In this document: piece by piece, positions 35,893 through 45,472 of the stretch | How the letters are laid out: the number at the start of each line of letters is the position of its first letter | Position numbering within the stretch: the stretch's first letter is position 1 | Assembly (NCBI RefSeq): GCF_024347635.1 | Contig: NZ_AP025510.1 | Coordinates: forward strand, 1,116,001-1,180,000 | DNA: 64,000 nt | Direction: 5' to 3' | From: Vibrio tasmaniensis | Lineage (GTDB): Bacteria; Pseudomonadota; Gammaproteobacteria; Enterobacterales; Vibrionaceae | Position numbers and translations under genes: made by a program | The notes under the pieces: model-generated | The model's database searches: none | What the model saw: the letters and a program-made list of their open reading frames with translations, nothing else | Told to the model about the DNA's origin: nothing

Positions 35893-38058
35893 CTATTGAG
35901 TCTTTAGCAAGTCCAAAAAGAAAGCGTATTCAAGTGCGTCTTCTTTCAATCGTTTGAATCGACCAGAAGCGCCGCCGTGACCAGCTTCCATATCGGTTTT
36001 GAACAGCAGCACGTTATTGTCTATTTTCATCTCACGCAGTTTCGCCACCCACTTCATTGGCTCAAAGTATTGTACTTGTGAGTCATGTAGGCCGGTTGTG
36101 ACTAACATGTTCGGGTAGCTTTGAACTTTCACATTGTCGTATGGCGAATAACCTAGCATGTAATCGTAGTAGGTTTTATTGTTCGGGTTGCCCCATTCAT
36201 CATATTCGTTGGTGGTGAGAGGAATCGATTCATCAAGCATGGTTGTGACGACATCAACGAATGGAACATGTGCTCCAATGCCACGGTACAGTTCTGGTGC
36301 TTGGTTGATGATTGCGCCCATCAATAGACCGCCAGCAGAACCACCAACGGCGAACACTTTATCTTGTGCGCCGTAGCCTTCTTCAACAAGCTCTTTGGTC
36401 ACATCGATAAAATCGTTGAACGTGTTTTGCTTGGTCAGCTTTTTGCCGTCCTCGTACCAAGGGCGACCAAGCATTTCTGAACCGCGGATATGTGCGATAG
36501 CAAAAACGAAACCGCGATCAAGTAAGCTTAGACGAGCCGAACCGAAGGTTGGTTCGATGGTGTGACCGTAAGAACCGTAGCCGTATTGATAAATAGGGTT
36601 CGTTCCGTCTTTCTTGAATAAGTCTTTGCGATAAACCAGAGATACGGGTACTTGCTTGCCATCGCGAGCCGTTACCATGATTCGCTCTGACTGGTAGTTA
36701 TCCGCTTTGAAATCACCTAATACGGGTGTTTGCTTCATTATCTCGGATTCACCGGAACTTAGGTCGAAATCATAGTAAGTGCCAGGCGTGGTTAAGCTGC
36801 TGTAATAGACACGAACTTTTGAATTATCTAATTCATAGTTACTTGTTAGGTAAGCGGCAAAAGCGGTGTCGTTAAATTCCAGTGGGAACTCGTTGCCTGT
36901 TGAGAGTTGGCGAACTGTCACTGTAGACAAGCCATTTGCACGTTGCTCGTAAACAAGATGGTCATCAAACAACTCGAAATCAACAAGTTGAGTGTTATCG
37001 TCAGCAGCAATGACATCGACCCATTTTGAGCGGTCATGCATCTCTTCGGCTGTGACTTTCATTAAACGGAAGTTGACCGCTTGGTAGTTGGTGTAGATGT
37101 AGTACCAATCACCTAGCTTAGCGATGCTGTACTCAATGCCCGTTTCTCGTGGGTAGAAAGGTTCAGCTTTAGCGTTCGGGGTGTTGGCATCGATGACGGA
37201 AACACCGCTGGTTTCTGTACTTGAATGCCAAATGTAGACCTGCTCACCATCTTTGCTTTTACTCAAGGAGGTGTAGTAAGCGCTGTCGGTTTCTTCGTAG
37301 ATTAGCTCATCGCTTGTCTGAGGAGTGCCCAATACATGTCGTAAAACTTGGTAACCCAATAATGTTTGCGAATCTTTTTTGATGTAGTAGAAGGCTTGGT
37401 TGTCGTTTTGCCACGCAATAGCGCTTGAAGCACCTTCAATTTCATCTTTTAGATAATCACCTGTCGTGAGGTCTTTAATCTTGATTGTGTAAATGCGGCG
37501 GCTCAGCGTGTCTTCGCCATAGGCCAACAAGTTTTCGCTTGGGCTGATCGTTAAGCCACCAATACTGAAAAATTCATGCTCTTTTGCTAGTTCGTTAACA
37601 TCTAAGATGACTTGCTTGTCTGAACCTAAAAAGTCATTTTCACGTAAGTGAACTGGATATTCATTGTCACCAGTAACTTCATTTGAGTAGTAGTAACTGC
37701 CTTTGCGAACTGGAACCGAATGGTCGTCTTTTGCGATTCGGCCTTTGATCTCTTCAAATAACTGTTCTTGTGTTGATTCTGTATGTTTCAGCACAGCCTC
37801 TGCATACTGATTCTCTTGCTCAAGATGCTGCAAGATCTCTGGGTCTTGGCGCTCATCATCACGCATCCAGTAATAATCATCGATTCGGGTATCACCATGA
37901 ATCGTCATGGCATGAGGGACTTTCTTAGCAACGGGAGCTTGGGTTTGCTGAGCGACGAGTTGCGATGGAGAGTTGTGGTCCATGGTTGTTATTCCTTGAT
38001 TGCTGCATCCGGCGACAAGTGCGACCGATACGGCTAATGTGGTTAAAGCGAAACGCAT
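35893..38058 (-). CDS. ptrB: S9 family oligopeptidase (oligopeptidase B-like lipoprotein)
   Basis: This serine peptidase of the prolyl oligopeptidase family is close to oligopeptidase B, which cuts short peptides after Arg or Lys. The ATG at 38058 is chosen, since AAGGA lies 8 bases before it, giving 721 residues. A signal with a lipobox-like LVAGC suggests export as a lipoprotein, unlike the cytoplasmic E. coli PtrB. A seven-bladed propeller spans about 80-450. The catalytic triad is S574 (GGSAGG), D659 (GLHDSQV) and H694 (EAGHGG). It is monocistronic. Confidence 0.9.
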   Translation of the reverse strand: MRFALTTLAVSVALVAGCSNQGITTMDHNSPSQLVAQQTQAPVAKKVPHAMTIHGDTRIDDYYWMRDDERQDPEILQHLEQENQYAEAVLKHTESTQEQLFEEIKGRIAKDDHSVPVRKGSYYYSNEVTGDNEYPVHLRENDFLGSDKQVILDVNELAKEHEFFSIGGLTISPSENLLAYGEDTLSRRIYTIKIKDLTTGDYLKDEIEGASSAIAWQNDNQAFYYIKKDSQTLLGYQVLRHVLGTPQTSDELIYEETDSAYYTSLSKSKDGEQVYIWHSSTETSGVSVIDANTPNAKAEPFYPRETGIEYSIAKLGDWYYIYTNYQAVNFRLMKVTAEEMHDRSKWVDVIAADDNTQLVDFELFDDHLVYEQRANGLSTVTVRQLSTGNEFPLEFNDTAFAAYLTSNYELDNSKVRVYYSSLTTPGTYYDFDLSSGESEIMKQTPVLGDFKADNYQSERIMVTARDGKQVPVSLVYRKDLFKKDGTNPIYQYGYGSYGHTIEPTFGSARLSLLDRGFVFAIAHIRGSEMLGRPWYEDGKKLTKQNTFNDFIDVTKELVEEGYGAQDKVFAVGGSAGGLLMGAIINQAPELYRGIGAHVPFVDVVTTMLDESIPLTTNEYDEWGNPNNKTYYDYMLGYSPYDNVKVQSYPNMLVTTGLHDSQVQYFEPMKWVAKLREMKIDNNVLLFKTDMEAGHGGASGRFKRLKEDALEYAFFLDLLKTQ

Positions 38059-38139
38059 CTGTATATCCTTAGTGTGCACCTTACTTGTTTTGATACCAGC
38101 ATCCTTTGTAATCTGAACTTGGGTTCTTCCAGTGATGTT
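38059..38139. other. Upstream region of the S9 peptidase gene
   Basis: This short stretch runs up to the repeat element at 38140 and contains the AAGGA ribosome site. No further element is recognised; any promoter must lie here or inside the repeat. Confidence 0.3.
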
Positions 38140-38300
38140 ATACCAATCGTAGTAAATAACTGTTCACCCTAGCTTGTTAAAAACCTCGATAACTTCGTTA
38201 GAATTTTTGATTGTAGAATAACTACTTACCGAAAATGCTGCCTTGTTCTCAAGCTTTTTTCCTACGCTATTTTTGATCACTTACTTACTGTGATTGGTAT
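38140..38300. repeat. MITE-like intergenic repeat
   Basis: A 161-base segment has imperfect terminal inverted repeats of about 25 bases: ATACCAATCGTAGTAAATAA at the left, and, on the complement of the right end, ATACCAATCACAGTAAGTAA. The ends share ATACCAATC exactly, and the inner part is non-coding. It resembles the small palindromic repeats scattered in Vibrio intergenic regions. A partial look-alike of the right end (TTACTT..TGTGATTGGTATTA) is at about 9201-9222. Mobility by a transposase in trans is inference. Confidence 0.65.
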
Positions 38301-38419
38301 TATTATAATTGGATTCTGAATAGGCGCTTTCAACGTAAGTGTCTGTTATTGTTTTCAATAAATCAAAGTAATGTTAAATGAAATTGATGATAGACGTGAG
38401 GCGGGGTGAAACGTGCAGT

Positions 38420-38455
38420 AAAAAAGGGACACACTTGTCAGTATGTCCCCTTTCT
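38420..38455 (-). terminator. Terminator after emrD
   Basis: On the minus strand GGGACATAC pairs with GTGTGTCCC around TGACAA, extended by flanking A-T pairs and followed by six T residues, 28 bases past the emrD stop. Confidence 0.88.
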
Positions 38456-38482
38456 TTGTATGGGCATAAATAGATTTTTACT

Positions 38483-39688
38483 TTAGATTGCCAATGGCAC
38501 TTCGTTTGAATGGTCATGTTTACGATTGACCCAACGTAAACCAAGCATAACGATAAATGACATGGCAATCATCAGGCAACCGAGTGGCAGTTGATCTTGA
38601 GCTGGGAAGAACGATGCCAATAGTGTAGCGATGCCAGCGCCTAAGTTTTGCATACCACCCAAAATCGCACCTCCAGTACCTGCGTGGTATGGGAACGGCG
38701 AAAGTGCTCCCGTTGTTGCTGCCGGGAATAATATACCAGCGCCCAAGAAGTAAATAGTTGCACCGCCAATCAGAGTTAATGCTGTCGTTTGACCAAACAG
38801 ACCCGGTATCAATACCACCGCTGAGCCAACCAAGATAGAAACTAGACCAACATTCAGTGCGCGGCGCTCAGTGCGACGTTGTGCGATGTAACTAGATAGG
38901 CCAGCACCGACTAAGTAACCAGGAATGGGTAACACAAACAGCAAGCTTACTGTGGTTGCAGGTAAACCAAGCACGCCACCAAGTAACACCCCAGCTGCCG
39001 CTTCAAATACCGCTACGCCCGCGAATGTTGCCATCAGTATCAGCAAGAAACCTTGGAAGCGTTTGTCAGATAAAACGAATTTGTAGCTGTTTGCAACTGA
39101 TTCATGTTTGCGTCGCTCTTTTGGCAGAGTTTCCATCATGCTCGTCATCATGGTGATCACAACTGCGATACCAAACAGTGCAAGGAACAAGTAGCTAGAA
39201 CGCCAGCCGAAAGCTTCTGTTAAGTAGCCACCTAAAACAGGAGCCATCAATGGTGAGAAAATCACACACATGCTGATTAAGCTGTTCGCGCGGTGCAGTT
39301 CTGCGTCCTCAAAACAGTCGCGAGTCAATGTACGAGACATCGCACCGCCACAACCGATACCTAAACCTTGTATAAAGCTTCCCGCTAAGAACCATTCATA
39401 TTCATGAGCGAACAATGCCACCAAAGTACCGATGATGTAGATGATCAAACCTGCAACGATGATGGGTTTTCGACCTAGGCGATCAGAAAGCGGTCCGTAG
39501 ACAAATTGCGACAGACCGTAAGGGATCAGGTAGCACGCCATTACCGCTTGAAGTGAAGATGCCGAAACTAAGAACTCACCCGCCATATGACCGATAGAAG
39601 GCACGTACATCGTTTGAGTCATTTGACCTACGGCAGTCAGAATTGCGATTAAAAAGGTAAGTTTCGCTAATGGAAACGAGGCGGACAT
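38483..39688 (-). CDS. emrD: Multidrug efflux MFS transporter EmrD
   Basis: EmrD is a 12-helix proton-coupled antiporter of the Bcr/CflA group that exports hydrophobic compounds. The 401-residue product aligns by eye with E. coli EmrD (394): VGQMTQTMYVPSIGHMA at about 21-37, motif A GPLSDRLGRKP near 65-75, ALFPxATTGALSPFP-like helix 10 (LFPAATTGALSPFPYHAGT) and GGMQNLGAGI near 340. It is a single gene with its own terminator. A 23-27-base imperfect hairpin (CTTAGC..GCTAAG at 39724-39750) is in its leader. Confidence 0.9.
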   Translation of the reverse strand: MSASFPLAKLTFLIAILTAVGQMTQTMYVPSIGHMAGEFLVSASSLQAVMACYLIPYGLSQFVYGPLSDRLGRKPIIVAGLIIYIIGTLVALFAHEYEWFLAGSFIQGLGIGCGGAMSRTLTRDCFEDAELHRANSLISMCVIFSPLMAPVLGGYLTEAFGWRSSYLFLALFGIAVVITMMTSMMETLPKERRKHESVANSYKFVLSDKRFQGFLLILMATFAGVAVFEAAAGVLLGGVLGLPATTVSLLFVLPIPGYLVGAGLSSYIAQRRTERRALNVGLVSILVGSAVVLIPGLFGQTTALTLIGGATIYFLGAGILFPAATTGALSPFPYHAGTGGAILGGMQNLGAGIATLLASFFPAQDQLPLGCLMIAMSFIVMLGLRWVNRKHDHSNEVPLAI

Positions 39689-40376
39689 TTGCGTATCTCT
39701 CTAAAAATTAGGACGTAAAAAGTCTTAGCGCTCCATTAAGGAGAGCTAAGTGAATAAAGTAACTAGGGAATCTAGGCGCGAGATATTAGAGATTGAGGGA
39801 CTACTTGGCAATCGAAAAGCGTGAAGTTGATCAAGATAAAAATCTATAGCTTAGATTAAAAAAACTAATCTGAAAATGTTGGGGGTTTTAAAATAAAAAG
39901 GAGTAATAGGCTGCTTTGACATATCACAATCACTTTGAATCAACTTGCGTTATTCGTGACCTGAAGCGTCGGTGCAAAGACGATTAAATAGAAGGGTTTC
40001 GCTAGCTGAAGGGAAGTATACCGACTTATATCAGAGTGAAGATGAGGTAAATACGAGGTTGCATTTATAGGGCTGCATTCCCTTAAGTGATGGTAGTTGA
40101 CGGTGTAACTCTAGTTCATAAGCATCGAAAGTTGGGCGCTCTGGCTTTAATCATTTAACTGGTGTGACAAGCTTAAAGCTCTTGAAATCACATAAATAAT
40201 AGATAGAACACACCTCTTATTAACATTTTTGTAAACTTTCGTTTTATATGCACGTAATTTGTGCTGTAATTATCCGCTAAGCTATTCGTCTAACTCATTC
40301 ATATTGTGCATAGCAGTTTGCTATCAATGTGATGGTTACGGTTATGGAAGTCTTTTGGCTTAAATAAGGATATTAA
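39689..40376. other. Long intergenic region between emrD and a chemoreceptor gene
   Basis: A 688-base gene-free gap between divergent genes. Near emrD it contains the hairpin CTTAGCGCTCC/GGAGAGCTAAG (39724-39750, one mismatch). No convincing small gene, tRNA, riboswitch or repeat was found in the remainder. Confidence 0.5.
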
Positions 40377-42494
40377 ATGCGCTCTCTATCAGTACAGTGG
40401 AAAATAACCCTCTTAGCAGGTTGTTGTTTAATCATTACTTCACTGTCTCTCATTGGTTTCTCGATCTACAACGCGACGAGCAACCAACAGGTCATAAAAT
40501 CTCAAAGTTCAGAATCGGTGATTAATAAAACCCAACAGTTGTTGGCATCCGTTTCTCAACTCAATGCTCAAGAAACTCAACGTTATGTCGACGAAGCTGT
40601 TTATCGAGCAGAAATGTTAGCCTCTAGTGCTCAGTTTCTAAAGAATAATGCGGATGAAAACTTTACCCCAAGTGAAGAGCTTCGTACCGCGTTAGATGAA
40701 ATGGTTCGCCGTTCCGTTTTGAACTTTGATTCTATTCAAGGGGCTTACTTAGTCTTCAAGCCTGATTTACTTGATGCTGAAGATGCGAATTATGTCGATG
40801 CGGATTATGTCGGCTCGAATGAAGTAGGGCGCTTTGCTCCTTATTGGAAGGTTTCAGATAATGGCGAAAATGTTCTTCCGAACGTGATATCAGAATCAAC
40901 ATTGAGTGATAACAGTAATAGCGAACGTTTTTTCTGTCCTTTGTCGTCTGGACAAACGTGTATTAGTACGCCAAGAGTCGTGAACAGCGGCGGAACAGCG
41001 CTACTGACGTCTTCAATTTCAGTGCCTATTATAGTTGATGATATTGCGATTGGTTTCTTGGGTATCGACCTAAGGTTAGATGGCTTGACCAATGTTGTAA
41101 CTCAATCAGACCAGAGTTTGTTCGATGGTGTCGGTGCGGTTTACGTTGTTAGCTTAGACGGCTCGGTTATCGCTTCGGACGATTCAAGTATTGCGGTGGG
41201 TTCGAGTTTTCAAAGTAACAATACAAGTAGCGATTTAATGACTGACTTTATCTTCGGTGGTGAAGTCACAACCCAATGGAGTGAGGATGGTGAGTGGTTA
41301 CTCGCATTTGCACCTGTTGTCGCTGCTAATCAAACTTGGGGTGTTTTGTTTGAGATCCCAAGGGAGAGTGTAGTCGCTGATGCGAATCAATTGGACGCTA
41401 TCATTAGCACTAAACTAAGTGAAGGTATTAAGACCGAAGTGATTACGGGTATTACCTTTATTCTTTTCGGGCTAGCGATCATCGCTTTTGCTTCATTGTC
41501 TATTGTTAAGCCTATTCGACAGGTGGTTGAGAGGTTGAATGATATTGCTTCTGGTGAAGGCGATTTAACGCAGCGTTTGGACGTCAAATCTCAAGATGAA
41601 ATTGGTCAGTTGTCTCAAGGATTCAATTTATTCTTAGATAAGCTGCAGCAAACAATTAAAGAAGTGATTCAGACCACGGAGCAGGTGGCGAGCACGACAA
41701 GCCAAGCGAAGGCCTCTGCATCAAGTACTCGTGAAAGCAGTGAGTCTCAATTCAAAGAAGTAGATTTAGTGGCGACCGCTGCCGAAGAGATGACTCAGAC
41801 TTCGGGATTAGTGGTACAGAACGCAGAAATAGCCGTTGATGCCGCTTGTGAAGCGAATCGTTCTGCTCAGCAAGGCCAGCAGGTTATCGAACTTTCTGCC
41901 GGCGAGATGAGAAAGCTAGTGGATCGTATGTCGAGCGCCGTGCCTATCGTTGAAGAGTTGGCTAAAAATAACGGTAACATCACTGAGATCTTAAGTGTTA
42001 TTGAAGGGATCTCTGAGCAAACCAACTTGTTAGCATTGAATGCTGCGATTGAAGCGGCTCGTGCTGGCGAACAAGGTCGAGGTTTTGCCGTCGTAGCTGA
42101 TGAGGTAAGAAACCTCGCAAGCCGCACACAGTCATCGGTTGGTGAAATCAGAGCTGTGATCGACAAGGTTCACGCGGGCACTCAAGATGTCGTTGAAGCG
42201 ATACAAGAAGGTAATATTCTCGCTAACGACACCGCGTTACATGTTCAAAAAGCGGTCGAAGACCTGGGTTCTATCTTTACTTCTATAGAAGCTATCAGTG
42301 ATATGAACAACCAGATCGTGAGAGCGGCAGAAGAGCAACAATCGGTTTCCGGTGAAGTGAACCAAAGTGTCGTTAATATCCGTGATTTGAGTGCGAAGAT
42401 CTTGGATCAAGCCGCAGCTTCTGAACAAGTGGGTAGCGAAATTGACCAACTGTCCCAACAGCAGCAGAAATTGGTGAATCAATTCAAGGTCTAG
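40377..42494 (+). CDS. Methyl-accepting chemotaxis protein with dCache-type sensor
   Basis: This transmembrane chemoreceptor has 705 residues: a membrane segment at about 9-30, a periplasmic double-Cache-like sensor (about 31-350, with [16 protein letters not shown] and [20 protein letters not shown]), a second membrane segment at about 355-378, HAMP ([19 protein letters not shown], about 380-432), and the signalling domain with the near-invariant tip [22 protein letters not shown] at about 551-572. The C-terminus lacks a CheR/CheB-binding pentapeptide. The ligand is unknown; dCache domains usually bind amino acids or small organic acids. It is monocistronic, ending at a strong terminator. 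Confidence 0.95.
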   Translation: MRSLSVQWKITLLAGCCLIITSLSLIGFSIYNATSNQQVIKSQSSESVINKTQQLLASVSQLNAQETQRYVDEAVYRAEMLASSAQFLKNNADENFTPSEELRTALDEMVRRSVLNFDSIQGAYLVFKPDLLDAEDANYVDADYVGSNEVGRFAPYWKVSDNGENVLPNVISESTLSDNSNSERFFCPLSSGQTCISTPRVVNSGGTALLTSSISVPIIVDDIAIGFLGIDLRLDGLTNVVTQSDQSLFDGVGAVYVVSLDGSVIASDDSSIAVGSSFQSNNTSSDLMTDFIFGGEVTTQWSEDGEWLLAFAPVVAANQTWGVLFEIPRESVVADANQLDAIISTKLSEGIKTEVITGITFILFGLAIIAFASLSIVKPIRQVVERLNDIASGEGDLTQRLDVKSQDEIGQLSQGFNLFLDKLQQTIKEVIQTTEQVASTTSQAKASASSTRESSESQFKEVDLVATAAEEMTQTSGLVVQNAEIAVDAACEANRSAQQGQQVIELSAGEMRKLVDRMSSAVPIVEELAKNNGNITEILSVIEGISEQTNLLALNAAIEAARAGEQGRGFAVVADEVRNLASRTQSSVGEIRAVIDKVHAGTQDVVEAIQEGNILANDTALHVQKAVEDLGSIFTSIEAISDMNNQIVRAAEEQQSVSGEVNQSVVNIRDLSAKILDQAAASEQVGSEIDQLSQQQQKLVNQFKV

Positions 42495-42568
42495 CAGTTT
42501 AAGGTTTAGTCATTCAAGCTCTAGTTGTTTGCAGTTTAGTAAGCTAAATTTATTAAACGTTGGAATAG

Positions 42569-42606
42569 AAAAAGGGACAAATGAAGATTTCATTTGTCCC
42601 TTTTGT
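42569..42606. terminator. Bidirectional terminator between the chemoreceptor gene and roxA
   Basis: AAAAGGGACAAATGAA and TTCATTTGTCCCTTTT form a perfect 16-bp stem around GAT, with a T run on the plus side and A run on the other. Confidence 0.93.
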
Positions 42607-42664
42607 TTTTCTTAGGTTCTAAGGCTTTAGATCTCGTTGATATCCGCGAAACCGATTAACCAAG

Positions 42665-43798
42665 TTAGTCTTCGATAAACCAGTAACCTTTATTCACCAA
42701 TTCAGTCACGACAGTTACACCTGAAGGCGAAAGTTTGGTTGCTGAGTTAATTACCGAATCATCACACAGTACGTTTAGTAGCGAAGAATCAGCTTGCTCA
42801 ACTTTAACGACTTCCCCATTGATGTAAGCTGTGTTGCTTTCATTCTCATGGTATAGCGCCTTTAACCCCGATACTCGACAGATCTCGCCTTCTGACTCTA
42901 AGTGTTGGGCGATCTCTTCTTCTGTCCATAACGGCTCTGGAGCGACGATATCTAGCTGGTGGCGTGATTGGCTTAGCAGGCCCCCCATGAATTCACTGAT
43001 GCTTTCAGGTTGCTCTAGTGCAGATTTCAACATGTCAGTGAGATTGCTTAAATCCGATGAACGAATTTTGCCGTAACCATCTTGCGTTTTGAATTCTGGA
43101 TCATGCAGGTGAACGTCACCCATATCATGAGCAAGTACAAAGTCGGCAAAGTTGCTGATAAGCTCTTGTTCTTTAGGGGAGCGGTAGCCAATAGAGTAGC
43201 TCATTGATGGCTCTAAAGTGTTCCCTTCATGCGGGAAACCTGGTGGGATATAAAGGATATCGCCCGGCTCTAAAGTTTCATCAATGATCGGGTCAAAACC
43301 TTCGATTTGACGAAGTGCAGAAGCTTGAACGGTCTCTTTATATTGACCCACATCTTTTGCGCCGACTTTCCACTGGCGTTTACCTTGGCCTTGAATGATG
43401 AATACATCGTATTGATCAATATGGGGGCCTACGCCACCTTCTGGTGCTGAATAGCAGATCATTAGATCGTCGAATAACCAGTTTGGTAACGCTTGGAACG
43501 CTTCAGTCAGCTGATTGGCTCCTTGATGCCAGTGGTTAGCTGCTTGAACGATCAATTGCCAATGTGTTTCAGTGAGTTCGCCAAATTTCTCTTCTGTGAA
43601 TGGACCATGTTCTGCAGTCCATTGGTTGTTGAGGTTAGAGACAAAGCGAGAATCCACTTCTTCTTCCATCGATAAACCAGCAAGTTCTTCCGGCGAAATT
43701 GGGTCGATGAAGTTTTGGAAGCCACCTTTCAAGATGGTTGGTTTTTTATGCCAGTAGTTTTCAAGAAACTCGGGCATAGAAAAGCTAAGTTGGTACAT
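42665..43798 (-). CDS. roxA: Ribosomal oxygenase RoxA (L16 arginine hydroxylase, YcfD type)
   Basis: This JmjC-fold dioxygenase uses Fe(II) and 2-oxoglutarate to hydroxylate an arginine of ribosomal protein L16. The 377-residue protein (E. coli YcfD 373) has the FLENYWHKKPTILKGGF start, the cupin with iron ligands H126-x-D128 (GPHIDQYDVFIIQGQGKRQW) and H190 (PPGFPHEGNTL), and a C-terminal winged-helix-like part. The ATG follows AGGA. It lies after priC-rsmS on the same strand, with a heptamer repeat in between. Confidence 0.93.
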   Translation of the reverse strand: MYQLSFSMPEFLENYWHKKPTILKGGFQNFIDPISPEELAGLSMEEEVDSRFVSNLNNQWTAEHGPFTEEKFGELTETHWQLIVQAANHWHQGANQLTEAFQALPNWLFDDLMICYSAPEGGVGPHIDQYDVFIIQGQGKRQWKVGAKDVGQYKETVQASALRQIEGFDPIIDETLEPGDILYIPPGFPHEGNTLEPSMSYSIGYRSPKEQELISNFADFVLAHDMGDVHLHDPEFKTQDGYGKIRSSDLSNLTDMLKSALEQPESISEFMGGLLSQSRHQLDIVAPEPLWTEEEIAQHLESEGEICRVSGLKALYHENESNTAYINGEVVKVEQADSSLLNVLCDDSVINSATKLSPSGVTVVTELVNKGYWFIED

Positions 43799-43817
43799 GT
43801 GAATCCTGTATGTTTTT

Positions 43818-43852
43818 ATGCTAGATGCTAGATGCTAGATGCTAGATGCTAG
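43818..43852. repeat. Tandem heptamer repeat (ATGCTAG)5
   Basis: Five exact copies of ATGCTAG lie between roxA and rsmS. The 3' end of rsmS runs into them and takes its TAG stop from the repeat. A one-base variant of the unit (ATGCGAG) forms the longer array at 57093-57160. Confidence 0.95.
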
Positions 43853-44005
43853 TTTGGCTTGTAAATCTTGTTGGACAATCTTAATTGCTTCTAACGCAAC
43901 CTTTGGGTCGATTTCGTTGCTTTCGAGCAGATAGATCAGGTCGACAGCTAACTTAACTTCTTCCGGCGCATTATCCAGTGGTGATGATGGGTTATCAGTG
44001 TTCAT
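43835..44005 (-). CDS. rsmS: RsmS/YbaM family protein (DUF2496)
   Basis: This small protein of 56 residues begins [20 protein letters not shown] and continues [20 protein letters not shown]. It matches the E. coli YbaM/RsmS pattern ([21 protein letters not shown]) and has the same neighbour, priC. In Pectobacterium RsmS affects secondary metabolism and virulence; its molecular role is unknown. The ATG at 44005 overlaps the 3' end of priC by 11 bases, which means coupled translation. The last residues (LASSI) and the TAG stop come from the heptamer array, so the C-terminal tail is species-specific. Confidence 0.88.
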   Translation of the reverse strand: [56 protein letters not shown]

Positions 44006-44543
44006 TTCGCTTGGGGTTCTCTAAGTTAATCAGTCTCTCAATATTTTTCATTGAGTCTTCACAGCGTTCTAATCGTTCTTTTGCTAATTGCCAAGCCTCA
44101 TCCGCTTTTTTCTTACTGTGGCGAGGCGCAGAATCAAATGCTAACTTTCGTACTCGTACTAAATCGACCAGTCGCTTTTGCCAATCTTGGTGCTGAGCGA
44201 GCTCGTTGTATAGGTCGTTAAGGTTTTTCCCTGACTTACTTTTTCGATCTAACCGTAAATCATGGTTGGCTAGTTCTCTTTGGATTGCAGCTATCTGATT
44301 AGTGAGTTTTTCTGTCAGGTAGTTGGCCCGAGATGCGGTAAGTTGATTTGTCGCTTGTTCTCGAACAATAGTGTTGTACGTTGCCTGAGTTTCGAGTGCG
44401 TAGGGCAGTAAAATAGAAGAGCTGCACTTAAATAAAGTGCGATCAAACAAAGCTTGATGATAAGCACCACGCGATTTGTCAACTTGAGAGCAATGGCCAA
44501 TCAAGGTATCAATAACACTTTTGAGCTTTGAAAAATGATTCAT
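43995..44543 (-). CDS. priC: Primosomal replication protein PriC
   Basis: PriC helps reload DnaB at stalled forks in the PriA-independent restart pathway. The 182-residue product is highly charged and helical, with QLLLSANYLTEKL-like segments and a conserved C-terminal half (YNELAQHQDWQKRLVDLVRVRK; KKADEAWQLAKERLERCEDSM). It is similar in length and composition to E. coli PriC (175). It overlaps rsmS by 11 bases, in the same order as in enterobacteria, and its start has a ribosome site (GGGAAGC). Sequence conservation is modest in this family, so synteny supports the call. Confidence 0.85.
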   Translation of the reverse strand: MNHFSKLKSVIDTLIGHCSQVDKSRGAYHQALFDRTLFKCSSSILLPYALETQATYNTIVREQATNQLTASRANYLTEKLTNQIAAIQRELANHDLRLDRKSKSGKNLNDLYNELAQHQDWQKRLVDLVRVRKLAFDSAPRHSKKKADEAWQLAKERLERCEDSMKNIERLINLENPKRNEH

Positions 44544-44565
44544 TTTGCTTCCCGTTTGCTGGTGG

Positions 44566-45345
44566 TTATAAGTTTACAAACCACGCTTCGTAAGCCAGTT
44601 TAATTGCAAGTACGCTTACAACAGTAACAAAAACAGGTCGTATAAATGTAGCGCCGAAACGAATAGCAGAATGTGCTCCAACAAATGCACCAGCCATCAA
44701 GCAAAGACCCATGGTTAAACCAAGAACCCAATCAATATGACCAAGAATCGCGAAGGTCACCAAAGACGTAAAGTTACTGGTAAAGTTCATGGCTTTAGAT
44801 AGACCAGAAGCCAGTAAGATATTGAGACGATAAAGCGCCATCGAGCTCACAGTCCAAAAAGCGCCGGTTCCTGGGCCAGCAACACCATCATAAAAACCGA
44901 GAATGAACCCTTGGTATTTTTGTTTTCTCTTAAGTACTGGACAAGGTTTAGGAGACACATTATGGCTCACATCTGGAGTCTTATGAAAAATGGTATAGAC
45001 CGCTGCTGCTAGAATGACTAGCGGCAATACCTTCTCTAACCACTCAGTGCTTATGGCATCAACAGTCAGGGTGCCAATTGTTGCACCTATTAAAGTCGAT
45101 ATGAATGCATTGACCCAACATTCAGGTTTGAATAGCTTCTTGCGATAGTAAGTAAAAGCGGCTGTTGATGAGGCGAACGTTGCGGCCAGCTTATTAGTGC
45201 CGAGTGCAATGTGTGGTGGTAAACCAAGCGATAGCAAAGCTGGGACTGTTAACATCCCTCCGCCACCGGCGACAGCATCAATAAAGCCTGCAGCAAATGC
45301 AACCAAGGCAAGTATGACCAACATGGTTGGCTCGATCATTTCCAT
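44566..45345 (-). CDS. yfcA: TauE/SafE (TSUP) family permease, YfcA-like
   Basis: This integral membrane protein of 259 residues has about eight helices in two homologous halves. The characteristic first motif FAAGFIDAVAGGGGMLTVPALLSLGLPPHIALGTNK is at about 18-53, and the second half-motif GFYDGVAGPGTGAFW at about 150-164. Members move sulfite, sulfoacetate or other organic anions; the substrate here is unknown. It is likely the upstream neighbour of priC on the same strand, with a 22-base gap. Confidence 0.88.
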   Translation of the reverse strand: MEMIEPTMLVILALVAFAAGFIDAVAGGGGMLTVPALLSLGLPPHIALGTNKLAATFASSTAAFTYYRKKLFKPECWVNAFISTLIGATIGTLTVDAISTEWLEKVLPLVILAAAVYTIFHKTPDVSHNVSPKPCPVLKRKQKYQGFILGFYDGVAGPGTGAFWTVSSMALYRLNILLASGLSKAMNFTSNFTSLVTFAILGHIDWVLGLTMGLCLMAGAFVGAHSAIRFGATFIRPVFVTVVSVLAIKLAYEAWFVNL

Positions 45346-45472
45346 AAATAGCTAGTGTTCTCGTTATCGGCTGTCCGGGCAGCCACATGAAGAATCAAGG
45401 ATTAGTCATGTTGGGTTATGAATGCAAGGGCCTAGCGATGGCAGGCCCATAACTACCACGAGGGTAGGAAAA

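Noticed and set aside
39689..40376. Second cyclic-di-GMP riboswitch upstream of the chemoreceptor
   Set aside because: No GACGCAAAGC-type core in either strand.
43818..43852. CRISPR-like array
   Set aside because: Units are 7 bases with no spacers; also true of 53299-53352 and 57093-57160.
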